64,000 nucleotides of DNA from Prostheceraeus crozeri (Eukaryota > Platyhelminthes > Polycladida > Euryleptidae): assembly GCA_907163375.1 (NCBI GenBank), contig CAJQUW010001810.1, positions 186,001 to 250,000 of the forward strand, written 5' to 3'. The notes below the pieces were generated by a model that worked only from the letters and a program-made list of their open reading frames with translations, was not told the DNA's origin and searched no databases. Made by a program: the position numbers and the translations under genes. Shown one piece after another: positions 43,501-56,763 of this stretch. Numbering within the stretch: the stretch's first letter is position 1; every line of letters starts with the position of its first letter.

Positions 43501-45970
43501 TCCTGATTTGTCGATTTGTCTTCCAGGTCAAAAATTCTTAACCTGAGTGGTTGACTTTCTTAGTACAGGGAAGCTCATGTACACAAAATGAGGAATAGTG
43601 CGCATATTCAAAGCGCATCTGTATGATGCATTGAGAGTGTTGACAGATGTGCCATGGCATGCTTTGTCGCTAAATTGGCAATATGAGTGGATAATGGTTA
43701 TTCCTTGCACATTCTTTATAATGCAAAACATCCTAAATTCGCTGCACCATGTATTATTAATGCCATCGATCGATAAGACCGCTTATTGATGCATTGATGC
43801 ATAAAAAGTGGATGTGAAAATCAGCATTTGACTCTTGGTATTTATTTGAATGTTATTTACAATAATTCCCACCCGTTTGTACACAGAGGTAAAAGATTGC
43901 TACAACGACGTTGAAAGGAATGAGATGATATTAACAAAATGATCATGAGTAGCGGAAATGTTTCGGAAATTGGAATAGGAAATTTACGTTGAAGGAAAAT
44001 CTACAAATCTTTTTCTTGCAAACTTACGACATGTATAAAAACAACCATTTCATCAATACTGGAGTCTGACAGATAAAATTTATCATTTCATTTGATCACA
44101 TTTAGAATGAACCAATCATGATGTATAAATTTAGCGAAAATATTGTAATTCTTCTTATTAAAGATAAATGGCATGTTCGGAAATTATAATGAATTGAATC
44201 CAAATGAAATTTCTGTGATATCAATGAGAAATAACTTAAAATCAGAAATTTCATTCACCATCTGCCTGCGAACTGAGTGCAAGAACAAGACTTTGGTAGA
44301 TTGGACACGCAGTTGTCGCTTGTAATATTGGTAGCGGCAATCATAAAGGAGAGAAAGAGAGATTGATTATCCATTAACTATAGCTTTATAATTTTGTGGT
44401 ACAATAATCACAACCAGTCCTACTATGCTTAAATATGCATCCTCATTTGCAAATTTAAAGCAAATCATTCATAACTTGTAATATTCATTGTATGAAGCAA
44501 CTCCATTTTCCCATGTACCTGTGTAACAGCTGATCGGCTGAATGCAAATAAAGGAAACTGCATGTCCAATCTAAATATTTGAGCAACCCTAGCTGAGTTC
44601 TGTGTGTTTAGAGATAAGTTGTTCAACATATGTAATCCATGCACTTGTGGTGAATCAAAATTTGAGAATATTTATGCAGCTGTACTGTCATCCCAAAAAT
44701 ATTTGAAGTCGGAGAATCAATCTGTAGTTGCTCATACAGTGCTAATGAAGATATTTTAAGCACTCAGTCTACATGAACATCCAATCAAACTTGTGTTTTC
44801 TCATAATAGTGTTGGTCAGCATTGGCTAGCAAGTTTATCGAGCGAATGCAGAAATCATTAAAAGCAAATTCATGTTATAGAAGTGGCAAATTCAATCAGT
44901 TAGATCAATGCCATTTGGAAGAGAAATTGTGAAAAACATGATGCGCACATATTTCAGTATAGGATAGCATAAACAACAGCCAATAAAAATCAGTAATATG
45001 AATAATCCAAATGGTGCGTTTAGCAATGCGCTATGCACATACACGTTTCATTTTGATTTAATTTGTCATAATTATTCCTTTAAATCAAATCCACAATATA
45101 GCACTTTAAATAATCAACGCTGAACGACTATCTGATGCGCTAAGTTTCAGCTGATAATAAAAAATCGATAAATAATTGATGAATATTGCTAACATTTCAT
45201 TTAGTATCGACAACTTCTGATGAATTATTGATGAATTTATTTTATTTATCTTTCATCTGCTGTCTTTCTAATCCCCAAAATAAGTCTGAAATTTGATAAA
45301 ATGTATCTCAAAACTCATTTAAAATTTGAAATGAAATACTTGTATTCAGTACAACCTTTGAAAACCGAAGATTGTACACCTCAATATTCAATCATGCATG
45401 CATGATCTCACATTTCGAGTGACATATGCATGTCGAAGAAATATGAAAATTGTAAATCGTTTTTTTCATATTCTCATTTTTCCTGTGAATAATAATAGAC
45501 AGAGTTGAGTGAACACATAACTCCATAAATATAATAATAAATATCTATTATTTGATTATGTACATTCCCTATGTTAAATATGAAAATTCTATACGATTAA
45601 TTGCAGGAAAACGTGCTGAATTTGAATTTCTTTAATTTTTCGTAGCGCAACAAAATCACTTGCTAGCGCATGTTCAAGGAAAGTAAACGCTGTACCGTAG
45701 TCATAACATATTCGGATGATGTTGCATTTCTGCACTTTATTTAACTTAATTATTTGTTTACTTGTTTTTCTCTTTAGAATTCTAAAGAACTCAAAAATAC
45801 TAATTCATTGACGAATAATGATTTCTGACAATTGATCAATTCCTACAATGATGACAAAAATTGGCTATGACGGTGGATCTTTATCGTAATTACAAAAAGC
45901 ATTAGAAAGAGAGTAAAGTTAATCGCAAGAAGGCAACGATTTGACCAACAAGTTCGGCCATTCGTAGAGG
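40584..45970. other. Anonymous sequence with one GC-rich island
   Basis: Mostly AT-rich and featureless. 41780-41900 is conspicuously GC-rich (GGCTCCGGCTCCGTC..CCACGGCTTCGACG) and may be a remnant of a repeat, but no family was recognised. ORFs up to 120 codons here look accidental. Confidence 0.4.
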
Positions 45971-46254
45971 CTAAGCATTTAAAAACGCGGCATCGTCTTC
46001 CGGAGAAGAATCACGTCGTTGATCCTCTCCAGGTGGCTTTGCTTTTGGCTGGCAGTCAGTGCGCATTAAATACAGCAAAAAGGCAGCAAAAAGAAATACA
46101 TCAGCGGCAACTGTAACCCAAAAAGCCCATCCGAGATGAAGCCCTTCCTGAGATTCGTCTTTTAAGTTGAAGCCCGTCGGAGATTTTGCAGCTCCTGCAT
46201 TTCCATGAGATGTAAAATCGCCCCAAACTGCGACGGATATCAGAAGCGAAAGGA
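45971..46254 (-). CDS. Last exon of a claudin/PMP22-like four-TM protein (candidate)
   Basis: An open frame (Met in frame at 46291) with two strong hydrophobic segments: LFSVLSLLISVAVWG and GWAFWVTVAADVFLFAAFLLYLM. They are joined by a loop of about 30 residues; a polar cytoplasmic tail follows (PKAKPPGEDQRRDSSPEDDAAFLNA). The loop-then-GWAFW-helix arrangement resembles TM3 (end) to TM4 of the claudin/PMP22 superfamily. On the - strand a textbook acceptor (TTTTCCCTCTATTTTCAG) ends at 46255, so the exon likely runs 46254-45971 with stop TAG at 45971. It is GC-richer than its surroundings, as a real exon would be. Other exons were not found within the window. Confidence 0.5.
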
Positions 46255-47630
46255 CTGAAAATAGAGGGAAAATGTGATGCAGGTTTTTCAATGAGGATCG
46301 AAAAATCTGAAGTCGCAGATATACAGTCAGATAAAGCTTGTGAATCTTCTTACGTGTCTGTTCATAGTGTCACTTTCAAGCGCTATTTAGTCGAAAAATA
46401 ATCTGACAAATGCATGTCATGGCTGCTTACTCAGACATGACTTATAGTAGCTGAATGAATGTATGAAAATGCTATTTATGAAATTTTTGCAATTACTATG
46501 TTTTAAAAACTGTTGGATTGAGGATATTCCAGATGATGTTCTTGATTTGCTAAATAAATGTAGCATAAAAACCGCTAACCAGTCTTAGAACTGTTGACAA
46601 ATAGACATAATATTTAATGAATGTCAAAGGCGGCTGAATATATGATATTTTATATGCTTTTTAAAGAACTGATGTGAAATGAAGTAACTGTGTTGCTTGG
46701 ATATTGAGAAATAAATAATAATTTTAAAATTATCCTTTGACTACACTTTTCAATTAATCAGTTCACAAATTTTGTGGCGATTGGCAAATTCTGACTGGTT
46801 TAAGAACAGTCAGAAAACGAGAGCATTTCAGTATTTGCAATATACCGGTGTTGCAGAAATCCAACTTTGTCTAAGACATGATATGCAAAGCATATCCGTG
46901 CTAACAAACTTTCGTCAATCATTCACATTATTTTCAACACCAGATTCGATACTTCTCATTTCTTAACTTCTTCAAACTCATCGAGAAATCTTTTCATCTG
47001 TGTCTCATGCTGACTTGCTTTGAAACAATGAATAATCAAATATTAATACGTGTCAGCTTTCAGACTCAAATTCATTGTCTGTGTGTTCTAAATATGTCTG
47101 GAAATTTCGGGAGAATTTCAGATGCTGTGAACAGACAAACTTCGGCGATGATGAAATGTATTACGATATCTTGATGATTCTGCAAAGCTTTATCGACAAA
47201 AAGATAAGTCATCCACATACCATTCATTGTAACTGCTTGAGTGATATATCTGTAAAGCGTAGATTTGTTTTCTTCATTTCTTGATATCTAGTTTGCTTGA
47301 ATTCACATTTCATGGCAAAAGTAAATGCTTGAAACTTTATTGCTAATGTTCAATATTTCGATATGTTGTTCATCACGTCCCATTTATCGTGAAGCATCAT
47401 CACATGTTTCACAATGTTTCTGTGAATATTTGATTAGTAGAATCATGGTTAGGACAACTAAAACTTGCAGTGGAAAAGCTGTCTGGGTTGACATTGTAGA
47501 CTGTCATTTCTGACAAATGGACAGCATGAAGCATTGCAGCATGAGATAAGACCTTTCTTCATCATGCGTCGGATAAATCATCCCATCAGACATAATTGAC
47601 CAGTCGACGGGAGATCCTTTATTTTTTAAC
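46255..47630. other. Anonymous sequence
   Basis: Probably intron of the claudin-like gene plus intergenic DNA. No other exon recognised. Confidence 0.35.
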
Positions 47631-47775
47631 AAGTCGAATCAGCAAAACTCCTTCGACGTTGCCATCGACCGATAGAAGGCGCAGGACGCCGAAGGCCCGT
47701 CTGGAGCGTGTTTTACTTTTTGACCTTAAATCATAAACCTTGACCAAACTTTGGAGAGTTTTGCTGATTCAACTT
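47631..47775. mobile_element. Small MITE-like element
   Basis: Inverted ends AAGTCGAATCAGCAAAACTC (47631-47650) and GGAGAGTTTTGCTGATTCAA (from 47753), with two differences between arms. The interior is about 100 bp and GC-rich (GGCGCAGGACGCCGAAGGCCC). No coding content. Confidence 0.65.
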
Positions 47776-49584
47776 ATGAAGACACTGCTTCTAGCTAGGT
47801 GAAATTCAATTTCAAAAATTTTGCAATTTTAAACTTCTATAGCCTCACATAATTTTGTACAATGAATATTGATAAGATATAAATATCATTGGTATATTTG
47901 CATTTCAATATGAAAAATATTGTCAGAAGTGAAATTTGATATAATTCTAAAATAATCAAATGGGGCCACAAAACACCGAACTTGTTGAAAAATTGTTGCT
48001 CTTTGTAAATTTTCAAAACAATTCATATTTTAGTCAAGCCAGAATTTCGTGGTCAAATTTATGTTTGTAGTTTAAATAAACATTTAATATCAATATGCAA
48101 TTTAGGTATGCAGTTTTAGGCCTAATTATTCTTGATCATCAATTTCCCAAAAATGTCAAATTTATCTACAAAATGATATTTTGTTTCCACTATTCAGATA
48201 TAGAAATTGTCCCTATTTGATTTGTTTGCCGACAATTGTATGACTTTCTATCAAAACCTTGTCAATTGCAGACATCATATCATTCATGAGTTTCTGACGA
48301 AGACACAGAAATGCCGCTTTATCCAAGAGTTAGTTACCCTGCATGAAAGTGTCTGGCGATATATGCAGGTCTCATTCTCCAAATATAAGGATGCTAAAAA
48401 AATCAATTCGAGATATAATTTTCCAATAAGACGATCGATGATCGAAATCGTAGTAGAAATTGTGATCACGATCACCAGCAGAGCTGGAACTGGGAATCGA
48501 CTCCAAAGTATCAGATCCGGACCAATCCCCAGCCAGGAGGAATTTTGTATCTGATCCCGGATGACGAAGTTTATCGTTTTGCGCACTTTGTTATCCTTCA
48601 TGAAAATATCAATTGCGTTAGTTGAGTGCAATCACCTTAATCCTTTCATGCATATTGTACTTTCTTGAGGACATTTTGACCCACATCTTCTGGGTCAACA
48701 TTGCGCCCAAAGCGGCAAAAATTTGTAACCAAAATAAAGAGGAGATCAATGCGATTCTAATGGCATCTCTCTTGACTTACGAGCATCCCTAGAACGCACG
48801 CAAATTGCATTTGAAGAAAATTTCTATTTTTCAAAAAAACTTTAATTTTGAAAATAATTATGCATCAAAGAGTTAAGAATCATTGTAGAAAGCTAATCAT
48901 CGATTACATGATCGCATGCTGCAAGGCCTATGTACCATATGCAAGTAAATTGATTACTGTTGAGCAGCAAGGTGAATTTTTAAACATTTAATACATAGCT
49001 ATTTTTTATGTTGTTCATGTAAACGCACTTGTCTATCACAAATAAATTGGCTTATTTGATGTACCGACAGCTGCATATTCTCGCACGTTATATCTAGGCT
49101 TATGAAAACATGGAAAATGAAAGCACTGAAGACATGTCTAGTGGTAAAGTGGTCTAGTGAAGCAGTAAAGTCATCATGTTAAAAGTTGAACTGAACATTC
49201 AATCGACTCTTCTAACCAAAATTGCAGAGAGCTGTCACTTGCTAATCATCTCAACATGATATAGTTAACGCATTCCAATTTAAAAAATTATATTTGCAGC
49301 ATACATTATAGAGTCGAAAAGCAGCAATGTGCTGCTTGACTAAACTTATTCTTTAGTTACCTAATAGATACCTTAACTACGATGAAGAGATGAAACTCCT
49401 TGCGCAGGATTTGGTCGAGAAAGCATATTTATGACTTTTTTTGCCGGTATTTGTTTCACCTTGCTGCTTAACAATCAAATATGAATGCACTGCTAGGTTA
49501 GAGTGCACGTAGCAGAGTCTTTCAGAACCAGATTTCTGGAAGATTTCCGTGGCATTAATAGCAGAGATAATACGAGTTCGGTTA
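47776..49584. other. Anonymous sequence
   Basis: No gene recognised. A GC-richer stretch at 48460-48560 encodes nothing I can identify. Confidence 0.4.
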
Positions 49585-52440
49585 ACTGAATATAGGCCTA
49601 CTCATCATCATCACCAGGGTCCGTGTCTCTCCATGCAGAGGAACTCCTCTCTGAATCGCTTCCAGTCACATCTGTCTATTGCTGTTCTCGTCCACAGTGT
49701 CCCGAAGCACCTCGCAAGTCGTCGTCACTCCACCTTCTTCGTGGTCGTCATCTTGGCCTCGTCACGGGCGCGGTGTCCATTCCGTAATGCTCTTCGTCCA
49801 ACGGTTGTCTTCGAGGCGGAAGATGCCCATCGTTGCTTTGATTTGTGCGAAAGGATGTCCTCGACCTGGGTTTGCTCCCGGATCTATTCAGTCGTTTTTC
49901 GGTCTCGCAGACAGATTCCTAGCATGATTCTTTCCATTTCTCTCTTAGTAACTGCCTGGATTTTCCTCATTGTGTTTTTTAGTGCCCATGCTTCGCAGCG
50001 GTAAGTCATGACCGGGAGGATGTGCTCATTGAAAGCTTCACGTTTGATCTTTATACTGACTTTCGTGCTTGTTATTATGTCATTTAGGTTAGCAAATGCT
50101 CGCCAACCCAGTACGATACGTCATCTTATTTAGGAAGGAGATCGTGGTCTTTGCGTAGTGTCTGGCCCAGATAGACAAACTTTTCAACTTCTTTTTCATT
50201 GCCATTGATGAAGACTTATGAGCTTGTTGCATGCTCGATGATCATGAGCTTAGTCTTATTCAAATTCATTTTTGGTCCAGCTGGTAAGCTAAGGTTGTTG
50301 ATGTCGAGTAGCATCCCTTGCAACTGTTAAGGGAGTATGTGCAAAAAAGACAATGTCATCAACATAAATCAAGTGTGAAAAAAGCTCTCCATTGATGTTT
50401 ATGCTTTTATCTTTCCAGTCAGTCTTGTTGATTACGGCGCCTGGTAGACAGGATGCGAATAATTTTGGAGATAGAGTGTCACCTTGACGTACTCCTCGTT
50501 TAATTTTAAACTTTCCGCTATTTGCGTGAGAGTTGAGTGTTGGGGTCGCTGCTGCTCCATCGTAGAGATAACTTAGAAGCTGTATATAATCTGGATGTAT
50601 GCCGTTGCTCGCAAGTGCGAAGAAGAGAAGCTAGTGTTCAATGGAGTCAAAAGCCTTTTCGTAATCAACAAATGCCAAACAGACTGGTATTTTATATTCT
50701 CTTTCTTTCTCTTGTAGTTGCGAGGTGGTTTGTAGGTGATTGACTGTAAAGAAACTGGATCCGAATCCTGCTTGCTCCTTAGGTTGTTGCTGATTCAATT
50801 TGTTCGACATGCGCTTGAGGAGAAGATGTGAGAAGACTTTTCGCATGACAGAAATTAGACTGATTGGTCTGTAACTTCTTTGATCGATTTTGTCTCCCTT
50901 CTTATGAAGAATGATCATGATGACGCTCGTTCATGCCTGAGGCATTTTCTTTTGGTTCAAACATTTGTTGACTAATCTGGTGATCATACGTACATGCACA
51001 ATTGTCTCCCTTCCATCCGTGAGTATGTCTGCAGTTATGCTATCTTCGCCAGGCACTTTATCTGGTTTCATTTTCTTGATAGCGTCCCGCATATCTGCCG
51101 AAAGGATCGAACATGGAGGGTCGTCGACGGTGCTACTTGGAGCATTTGTCACTTGTGATACTTGTTGTCTTGAACTGTAGAGATCACCGTAATACTCTTC
51201 CACCCGTTTCAACATTCTAGCCTTGTCCTTTATGACTTCGCCGTACTGTTCTTTGATTGATGTAATTTGGCTTTGTCAGAGAGCTTGATTTCGTTTTACT
51301 AGTTTTAAACTCTTGTTGTTCTCGAGTGCCTTGATTTGCTGATCTTCATCAAACTTCTTGATGTCTTCCGCCATCTTGCGTCTTATGGTCTTACACAGTT
51401 CGATGTATTCATTGTGTTGAGGGTGTAGATTGGTTCTCTTCAGTTTTCGGCGCTTTTCCAGAAGAGATTTCGTTTCCCTGACAGTTTATCTGTTTTTTCG
51501 TTCTGTGTTCTTGTGTCTTCCCGAAATACTGACTGCCGATTCTCGTATGGTGCATGGCTGTGATTTTTTCCGCAAAAATCATTAATCTAGCTCCATGGTC
51601 TGTCTCAAATTTATTTGTGAGAAGCAGTTGGTATTCTTCCTTGTGGGTTGATAGTTTGGCGACATCTGCCTTCTGAGGTTTGAAAGTTTTGAAGTTTTTT
51701 TACTGAAACACACCCAAGACAGCACCAGCCGATGATCGCTGCCAGTGTTGAAGTGATTCAGGATGTTCATCTTGAATTATATGAGGTCTGCTTGACAGGA
51801 TATAGTCTATCTCATTCTTCGTGGTTCTTTTTGAAGAGATCCAGGTCCATTTCCTCGAAGATTTTTGAAATGGCTGTTCATTCTCTTAAGTGCATGTTGT
51901 TCGGCAAATTGAAACATCCGGTGTCCTCTCTCATTTCTAGTTCCTAGCCGCATGGTGAGGTAAAAGATTCACTTGACTCATGTCTCCCCATTTTAGCGTT
52001 GAAATCACCCAATATCAGGTTACAGTAGGATCTGCTGTTAGTGATAAGATTGTCTACTTCATCGTATACTTTCTCGACCTTCTCGTCTGGGTGGCTGCTT
52101 ATCGGCAGATATAACTATGCATTTCAGGTGAGAATTCTTATTGATCCCCATCGTAAGTTGGGCTACTCTTTCACTTACTTCATTGAAGCTAGTTACTTTG
52201 TCCGCAATTTTCTTATGTACTAGGAAGCCTACTCCGTTTCGATGTAACTTCCCGCCTTTTTAGTATAACATGTGACCGCATCTTCTGAGTTTTTAACAAC
52301 CTTCTTCTTTCATATGCCAAAAATATCAAAATTTATTTTGCTTACTTCCTCCAATTCTGCGACGCGGTCATCTGTGATTGGTGAGCGTGCATTGTATGTA
52401 TCTTCCAATATTCAGATGTAGATACTTGAGGCAGTGTTTT
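49585..52440 (-). mobile_element. RTE-like non-LTR retrotransposon (degenerate)
   Basis: Read on the - strand from about 52440. The apurinic-type endonuclease carries YNARSPITDDRVAELEE, GVGFLVHKKIAD, VIYRPISSHPDEKVE, ILGDFNAKMGRHES and GSDHRLVLSW. A linker and the reverse transcriptase follow, and the C-terminus ends in GETRTLVMMMSRP. The 3' end terminates in a short (GAT)n-like tail (read on + as TCATCATCATCACC near 49601), as RTE elements do. The sequence style matches the RTE proteins often annotated as craniofacial development protein 2-like in animal genomes. Many stops and shifts. Confidence 0.85.
50340..52420 (-). pseudogene. RTE endonuclease-reverse transcriptase ORF
   Basis: Endonuclease blocks lie at about 52420-51582. 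The RT begins near 51215 (YYGDLYSS, ILSADMRDAIKKMKPDKVPGEDSITADIL), passes MIILHKKGDKIDQRSYRPISLIS and FVDYEKAFDSIEH at 50918-50631, and reaches IYVDDIVFFAHTP near 50370, where YVDD is the catalytic box. The trailing part (AWALKNTMRKIQAVTKREMERIMLGI, near 49950) completes the usual RTE C-terminus. Frames change several times. Inactive. Confidence 0.85.
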
Positions 52441-52555
52441 CGCACTCTCATATTCATCAATATGAGAGGAATGATTTATCTGTTGATAACCTCTCTAGGA
52501 TTCACTGACAAAAACCTGCTACCTGTTACCGCCTCCTACGCCGACTGACGGAAAC

Positions 52556-53268
52556 CGCGGCCGACCGACGGTCTTGGTGAAACATTTGTTACTTTGTCCT
52601 GCCATTTCACTTCCAGGATCTGTCGTAAGGCTTTATTCTCGAACACACTGAAACGTCGGGAAATGGTCTCATTGTCATACCAACTTTCACAGCAATATGT
52701 TAGTCCACTTTCACCATATCCGTGCGAATGGCCACTCCGTTACAGGACATGCTCAGGTGCTTGGGTCTCTCCTCAGAAACAGCGATCGTTTGGCGAAACC
52801 CCGATACGATGCATGAAAGCTCGATAACGGCCAAAACCAGATCGAAGCTTGTTCAGGTACACCCAGTACTTTCTTGGTAGATCGTATCCAGGGAGTCTTT
52901 TCGTCGGGATAGGGATGAAGCGTCGAAGTTGGCAGTTGGAGCTTTCCATCTTTCTGCCTACCTGTGCTGAGCAAAGTCTTCTTGCAGGTCCGTCCGTCTA
53001 ATGACATCGTTCATGTGGTCCATGAGAGTTTGTCGGGACTTGAGTCTTCCTGTTCGGGGTTCTGTAGGATCGTGTCGTGAAGCAATTGCCTTGAATCTGA
53101 TCTAGCTCGATTGCCGAGCCTTAACAATTGTTCTTCACGTCGAATATCTGGTGGGATGATTCCACTCATGACAGGCAGCTTGGCTTGATTGTTGATAGCT
53201 CCGGAAATCAGGCGCATGGAGCGGTTCAAACGACATCGACTGCGCGAGCATGGTTGCTGTGTATCCAT
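52556..53268 (-). pseudogene. C-terminal fragment of a second LINE reverse transcriptase
   Basis: Frames in sequence: CRLNRSMRLISGAINNQAKLPVMSGIIPPDIRREEQLLRLGNRAR (53268-53011), then SSTLHPYPDEKTPW, and LNKLRSGFGRYRAFMHRIG-type sequence near 52800. The LISGxxxxTxxxxLxxxSGIxPPxIRR block and the LNxLRxGxGR block are standard for the post-RT region of Jockey/CR1-like LINEs. It lies directly upstream of the RTE on the same strand but belongs to a different clade. Confidence 0.75.
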
Positions 53269-53572
53269 CTAATTTAATTATATCTCATTTGAAAAGACCT
53301 AAAAATTGCAAGGACATAATAGCACACACATTTGTGAATCACGTTTAATAAAAGGTGTTACTTGATTTTCAATAATTCACAATTTTCTTATAACCAATAT
53401 CCATCAATCCTTTTCTCATCTAAATAGGACATTGTAAGTCTTTTTGGCAAAGCCATAAGTCATAAGCCGTCGCTTGCAAGCCACTTCATGATCCTCTATA
53501 GGCCTTTGTGGATATCAATGACGATTTAGATCGAATAAAGAAAGCACTCGACTGTTCACTTTAGGCCTGTAA
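53269..53572. other. Anonymous spacer
   Basis: Nothing recognised between the LINE fragment and the hAT target duplication. Confidence 0.4.
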
Positions 53573-53580
53573 CACACAAG
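53573..53580 (+). repeat. hAT target-site duplication, left
   Basis: CACACAAG, identical to 55176-55183. Confidence 0.93.
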
Positions 53581-55175
53581 CAGAGTTGGAAAAGTCGGAA
53601 TTGGAATTGGAATCGGAATTGACCTTGATAAACCTTAATTCCACTTTTTCGATAGACCTGTGATAAATCTATTTGTACAAAAATTGAAATCACAGTACTC
53701 GGTCGTTGTGTTAACTGCACGCAAAGATAAGAGAGAAATAAATCGACAGAGGTAGCTTTATTCTATAGTTGAATATAGTTGGTGTTTTTTGTGACTTCGA
53801 TGGGCCTACAGCCCCGGACAATGTTATTTTAGCGATTAAGCAGACAATGAAAAGACAATCATCTTTGTTCAATATGTTATTTAATTATTCATCAAGTAAG
53901 ATAATTAATCAAAATAAAGCAATTGTTGAATTTAGCTCTTGATAGGACAAGCACAAAAATTGGAGATTAACTTAATTGTTGTACACGCGAAAAACAATTG
54001 GTTTTGAAAGAGATTGGTTTGGATTAACAGTGCATTAAAGGGCAGCAACCCTGTCAATTCAAATCATAATATAGACAGTGTCAAAAATTTATTCTAATAA
54101 TTAATTATTCAATTACATGAACTATTATTCAACTTCCAATCACAACAATTAACAATATAAATTTTTAAGACTATAGTTATATAGATACGATACTCAACGA
54201 TAAAAGAAAAACTTTACACTTACGGTTCACTTCTTAATGTTGAATTCATTTCAATTGGATCGGACTCACTATACCAAAATAATATCATAAATATCAGTGT
54301 CACTTATACCGTCAGTCTCCAATCGCTCTCGCTGATGTGTTGCCCTATACGCTACTGTGTTGTTTGCTGGCAGGCTGTTGTTGTTGTTACTTCTGTAGTT
54401 ATGTTACACCGCGAGAGTCCGGAGTTCTTCTAACTGCTACTGAAGATGTCGGATGTGTTGTTGTTGTGTCAATTTCTCATCGTTTCTAATTTATATCAAT
54501 TTTTGAGACTTGACGATAAAACCACTTTCTTTTGAAAATTGAAAGAGTTTCCTTTAATCTCTGCTCGTTAGTTTTCGACTCGACCACATTTCGTTCTTAT
54601 CACGGAATTTTTGAGTTCATTTTTTAACATGGACCATTAATCAGATTTCATGATATCGTTTTTATCGTCGTTTTTTCTTTCATCAACAGTCATGTTATTC
54701 GCACACTGAATTTCTTTCTTCTGTCAGTTTATTAATAGATTTATTCGCATCTCATCTCTCTCTCTCTCTCTCTCTCTCAGCGTTTGATTCTTTGCTGACC
54801 GTTAACTTTCTTTTCTTTTTTCACGAGATATTGAATATCTCGTTTACGAAACGAAACCGGTAACATATCTGCATGTACACTACAGAAATATGAACTATGA
54901 ACATGAAAACGCACATAGGAACGACGCAGGGAACGGCACACAGGAACAACGAGGATAGGATAAGGGCACATGGGTTAGATTGAAACGAACAAACGTTAGA
55001 TGCACTAACATAGGACACTATACGCGACATGCAATTATCGGAATTGAATCTTATTATGGAATTGGAATTGGAATTGGAATTGAATTGAACTGTTTCGACT
55101 GGAATTGGAATTGAAACTTCTGTTCCGGAATTGGAATTGGAATTTAAAAATTTCAGTGGAATTTTTCCAGCTCTG
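53581..55175. mobile_element. Non-autonomous hAT element with GGAATT-rich ends
   Basis: 1,595 bp. It starts CAGAGTTGGAAAA and ends, inverted, CAGAGCTGGAAAAA, followed in both arms by stretches of GGAATTGGAATT repeats. Flanking 8-bp duplications CACACAAG are identical. CAGAG-type termini with 8-bp duplications define hAT elements. No transposase frame is present; the interior holds AT-rich sequence and a (TC)n run at 54755-54779. It must be mobilised in trans. The identical duplications suggest a recent insertion. Confidence 0.93.
54755..54779 (+). repeat. (TC)n microsatellite
   Basis: A simple dinucleotide run inside the non-autonomous hAT. Confidence 0.95.
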
Positions 55176-55183
55176 CACACAAG
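55176..55183 (+). repeat. hAT target-site duplication, right
   Basis: CACACAAG, directly after ...CTCTG. Confidence 0.93.
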
Positions 55184-56763
55184 ATAAACCATAATACACT
55201 TTGTGTGCTTTTATCAATGCAGTAGGCTACATGAATATGCATGCTCATTGTTCATGACAGTTTGCATTCGTTTCCTTTTCGTGATATATCGCGTCATTCT
55301 CTGCATTCATGTTCTTACAGTGATTGTAAAGTTTCACGCAATTTACATTCTTCTACAGTCATGCTTTTCTGTCACGAAAAAGTAACAAACATAATAAAAA
55401 TAATCTTTATTAGTCCACAACAATGATTCAGTAGACATGTATGACAGTAAAAGAGACAAAATACAGACACATACAGTCAACATACAGACAATACAGACAA
55501 TACAGTCACATAGCACATGACGTGCATGTGCTATATGCTGTCAAAAGGCAAACAAAATGCCTTATGGATCATCTTGTGTGCCGTCGGCCTGAAGCAAGCG
55601 GAACTAATTGAGTGCTCTGTTTATTCGATCTGAATCGTCATTCATGTCAAAGGCCTAGCATGGCAGGCGGGTCTTTTACACTTCAGTTTGTATCAATAGA
55701 AGCAGCTCATTTTCCACACTACCTGCAGGCATCCCGCTAGATGCATTAGAGTGAGGTCACTGAATGAATAGTACCCAAATTGCGCAGCGAAAGAAGATTA
55801 GACGGATTTAGTACACCATTCGTTATTTTACGAGTGGGTAGAGACTGCCAGAGCAATCAGAAGAACGAAATAAATGAATGATTGCTATGTCTTCATACCA
55901 CCTTCATCTCATTGATTTTTCTTGCGAAGGGCTACTGTACAATGATTTAGCGATTAATCTTAGCCTTCTCTACTCAAATCGTTTCTACAGATATCCGCTA
56001 GCGAATGGTTGCTCTTCGAAAACTGATATTTGCGATTGATCCGTGTACACGCTTCACACGCATTCTCAATCTCCCAGAAGGAAAGTATGTGGATAAGATC
56101 ACTAATGGTTTCTTCTTCACAAGAAATGCTTAAATGAAATACTCGCTAAATAGTTCAAATGGTGAGATTCACAATTCCCATCGATGTCAACTCCATCGTT
56201 ATCTGCTCGATTTTCATAAACTTATCTGCTACATCATTATCAGGAGGTAAATAATTGTTTTTCAGATTTTTCGGTTTTATACCTGGCAAAGCAAAAATTA
56301 TCGACTGGTCTCATTAGCCTAATTTCCTCTAAACAGAAGGAGCTTTCGGTTGAAGGTCAGCTAAAGAATGATTCATAAATTTTCTAGCTTGTTTTCTCCA
56401 TTAAGTAAGTCACAGGGTGCTGATTTCGTGCTACATATTTTTCTTTGGAATAATTATGTGCGTCTCAGCCAACTTTTCATGGCTGTGTCAACTATACATT
56501 TCGCAAATTTAAGTGACAAGGGTCAATTTTCTGTCTAATTGCAGCATTATAAGAATGCAGATCAGAAGAATATAGCGCATACGAATGTTGAACATTTAAT
56601 ATAATTTCGGTCTGTCTAACGCACTGTGTAATGCCAGATGAACAAATTTTTACGTGTACACGCACTAGACAAGACAATCTAAAAGAAATGTTCAGTGTTT
56701 ACAAAATAACATATAATAACATGTAATCAAATGTAATATAAAATTAATATAATAATACATATC
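55184..56763. other. Anonymous sequence with ACAGACA-rich block
   Basis: 55440-55510 is rich in ACAGTCA/ACAGACA units, followed by a hairpin TAGCACATG-acgtg-CATGTGCTA (55511-55533). No gene recognised. Confidence 0.45.

Noticed and set aside
48207-48631. Two 115-codon ORFs on opposite strands
   Set aside because: Mutual shadows; neither shows a domain. The hydrophobic stretch on the - strand (LLVIVITISTTISII) comes from repeated GATCG-like sequence.
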